Shown here: positions 62,205 to 64,000 of the stretch, piece after piece
How positions within the stretch are numbered: position 1 is the stretch's first letter
How the letters are laid out: every line of letters starts with the position of its first letter
From: Poseidonibacter ostreae
Lineage (GTDB): Bacteria; Campylobacterota; Campylobacteria; Campylobacterales; Arcobacteraceae
Reading direction: 5' to 3'
DNA length: 64,000 nt
Assembly (NCBI RefSeq): GCF_009208075.1
Contig: NZ_WFKJ01000001.1
Coordinates: 1-64,000 of the forward strand
Program-made: the position numbers and the translations under genes
Notes under the pieces: generated by a model
What the model was told of the DNA's origin: nothing
What the model saw: only the letters and a program-made list of their open reading frames with translations
The model's database searches: none

Positions 62205-64000
62205 ATGAAATTATTAGTATTAATACTATTATTTACAAATATTCTATTTGCTAATATTGGAAAAATTGTATCATTAAAAGGTGAAGCAACTATTACAAGG
62301 GACAGTAAAACATTTGAAGTTACAAGAGATACTTATTTAAAAGAAAAAGATACCCTCATAACAAAAAACAATTCAAAAGTCCAAATTCTTTTTAAAGATG
62401 AAACAATCATTTCTATTGGTAAAAACTCTATATTTAAAATTAATGACTACTTATTTGAAGATAAAAATAACGTAAATGCAGAATTCTCTATGATAAAAGG
62501 TGTATTTAGAACTATTACTGGAAAAATTGGAAAAATCGCACCTCAAAACTTTAAATTAAAAACAAAAAGTGCTTCAATTGGTATTCGTGGTACTCAAATA
62601 ATCACAGACTTATCAAATGGAAAAGAAAGAATATTTTGTACAGAAGGACAAATTGAGATTACTCAAACTTCAACAAATTTAAAAATCCTTGTAAATAAAG
62701 GTGAATTTGTTGATATGGAAAAAAACAATGGTAATTCATTACAAAAAAATAGAACAAAAACAAAAGATTTAAAAGAAGTGAATGAAGATATATCCGTAAG
62801 TGAAAATAAAGCACAAGATACTGCAACAGAAAAAGAAGATATTGAAACAACTGAAACAACTGAAACAACTGAAACAACTGAAACAACAGAAACAACAGAA
62901 ACAACAGAAACAACAGAAACAACAGAAACAACAGAAACAACAGAAACAACAGAAACAACAGAAACAACAGAAACAACTGAAACTACTGAAGTAAGTGTTA
63001 ATACAGCAGATGATAATATATTGGAAAGTACTAACACCTTAGAGGAAACAGCTAAGGAGGAGGAAATAACACAAGAGGCTCAAGAACTTGCAGATGAACT
63101 TGCAGCAGAAGAAGCACAGAGACTTGCAGATGAACTTGCAGCAGAAGAAGAAGCTCAAAGACTTGCAACTTTAGAAGAACTAGGTAAAGAGCAAGAAGAA
63201 GCAGCTGATGCATTAACAGACAGTTTAGAATTGATTACTCCAGATTCTTTTTATACAAACAATACAAGTAAGGCAAGTTACCTTGGAACATTTAATGAAA
63301 ATAGTTTTGACTCGCAAACACAATATTATAAAAAAATAGGAAATAACGATAGGTTATTAATTCCAACAGACACTACAATTTCTATGGATATTGACTTTGG
63401 TAAAGATGATGATCAAGTAACAAATGGAAAAGTTTCTGTATCAGGTTATGCAGATTTAGAATTTGATGGTTATTTTAAAACAGATAATACATTAAAATTA
63501 AAAGCAGCAAATAGTACAGTAGGTGACGGTGGAGATGCTACTTTCTTTGGCTCTGAAGCAAATATTATAAGTGGAGATATTAAGTTACAAAATGATGAGA
63601 TTAAACTTGAAGGTGAATTTGATGCTGAAAAGTATGAATACGGAGATATTGATGAAATTACAAATACAGATTACTTTATAAATAATACATCAACAGCAAC
63701 ATACACTGGTAATTTTAATAGTACAAGATATGATGAAAGTTCACAATATAGCTCATCTTACTTTAATAAAAGTGCAATTGACCAAAATACAACTATTTCA
63801 ATGGACATTGATTTTGGAGCAACTCAAGATCATATAACTAATGGTAAGATTGATATGGTTTCTGTGCCAGATTTTGAATTTACTGGTCATATTAACCAAA
63901 ATAATGTTAGCTTATCTGGTGGAGATTTATGGGGAAGTGGAAGTGCAAAGTTTTATGGGAATGAAGCTAATACAATGAAAGGAAATGTTTATTTTCAGAA
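62205..64000 (+). CDS. FecR-domain surface protein with Glu-Thr-Thr hinge and TbpB-like repeats (runs off the window)
   Basis: At least 598 residues; no stop before 64000. Signal peptide (to LFA), FecR domain (about 22-165: GKIVSLKGEATITRD, IRGTQIITDLSNG), a hinge of 16 Glu-Thr-Thr units (214-261), an Ala/Glu helical stretch, then repeats of about 140 residues. Each has NNTSxAxYxGxFN, TTISMDIDFG, a TNGK strand and FFGSEAN or FYGNEAN, the pattern of the TbpB-type eight-stranded barrel found in Slam cargo. No lipobox, so it would be released or held by other means. AAAGG before ATG 62205. Its exporter candidate is the broken gene upstream. Confidence 0.75.
   Translation, partial: MKLLVLILLFTNILFANIGKIVSLKGEATITRDSKTFEVTRDTYLKEKDTLITKNNSKVQILFKDETIISIGKNSIFKINDYLFEDKNNVNAEFSMIKGVFRTITGKIGKIAPQNFKLKTKSASIGIRGTQIITDLSNGKERIFCTEGQIEITQTSTNLKILVNKGEFVDMEKNNGNSLQKNRTKTKDLKEVNEDISVSENKAQDTATEKEDIETTETTETTETTETTETTETTETTETTETTETTETTETTETTETTETTEVSVNTADDNILESTNTLEETAKEEEITQEAQELADELAAEEAQRLADELAAEEEAQRLATLEELGKEQEEAADALTDSLELITPDSFYTNNTSKASYLGTFNENSFDSQTQYYKKIGNNDRLLIPTDTTISMDIDFGKDDDQVTNGKVSVSGYADLEFDGYFKTDNTLKLKAANSTVGDGGDATFFGSEANIISGDIKLQNDEIKLEGEFDAEKYEYGDIDEITNTDYFINNTSTATYTGNFNSTRYDESSQYSSSYFNKSAIDQNTTISMDIDFGATQDHITNGKIDMVSVPDFEFTGHINQNNVSLSGGDLWGSGSAKFYGNEANTMKGNVYFQ
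62844..62987 (+). repeat. 16 tandem 9-bp units coding Glu-Thr-Thr
   Basis: Units GAAACAACT (x4), GAAACAACA (x10), GAAACAACT, GAAACTACT, in frame with the FecR protein. A 9-bp unit keeps the frame when copies are gained or lost, so hinge length can vary without inactivating the gene. The opposite strand is open too, but only because of the repeat. Confidence 0.92.

Noticed and set aside
62844-62987. CRISPR-like array
   Set aside because: Units are 9 bp, contiguous, without spacers, and code for protein.
62659-63037. Open frames on the minus strand (and one more on the plus strand) rich in Leu-Phe, Val-Val-Ser or Lys-Gln repeats
   Set aside because: They exist only because the 9-bp repeat lacks stops in all frames; the real gene is the FecR frame.

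Overview
The window is very AT-rich and tightly packed. It carries many multihaem c-type cytochromes, many two-component systems, an AAAGGA-type ribosome site before most genes and frequent TTG/GTG starts. Protein style and gene content point to a marine member of the Arcobacter group (Campylobacterota). This is inferred from reading the sequence; no search was run.

Layout. (1) 1-4150: a flavin disulfide reductase, a SnoaL-like lipoprotein/MarR operon behind two perfect palindromes, a five-haem cytochrome and an initiator tRNA-fMet. (2) 4218-12145: lipoate ligase and lipoyl synthase, divergent from a full pyruvate dehydrogenase operon (E1, E2 with two lipoyl domains, E3 with its own lipoyl domain), so the cofactor makers sit beside their substrates. 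(3) 12352-16639: SHP/DHC/cytochrome b561 electron-transfer genes, then a Spy-like periplasmic protein and a two-component system. (4) 16730-24719: a MacB/LolD-type ABC transporter, a haem-copper-oxidase-like protein that seems to lack the helix VII copper ligands, an unknown membrane protein, a YceI-like and a thioredoxin-like periplasmic protein, a phosphoesterase and a second two-component system. (5) 24721-53997: mostly housekeeping and accessory genes (RhlE-type helicase, a sugar/SagB-type cluster, PQQ sugar dehydrogenase, CatB acetyltransferase, NAT, desaturase, rubredoxin, ThiD, GuaA, NhaD, NadB, aminotransferase, CDF transporter), with several small genes of 32-56 residues.

(6) 54089-64000 is the most unusual part. 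A class II phosphodiesterase-like/GAF/HD-GYP protein and a CHASE2 cyclase are followed by a SPOR/TPR/beta-barrel gene that looks like a Slam (DUF560, type XI secretion) outer-membrane protein. That gene is broken by an IS1634-type element, flanked by an apparently identical 329-bp direct repeat, and carries a second lesion (a one-base frameshift). Next comes a FecR-domain protein with a 16-unit Glu-Thr-Thr hinge and at least two C-terminal repeats resembling the TbpB-type barrel of Slam cargo. I read this as a nucleotide-signalling plus surface-export locus whose exporter was recently inactivated.
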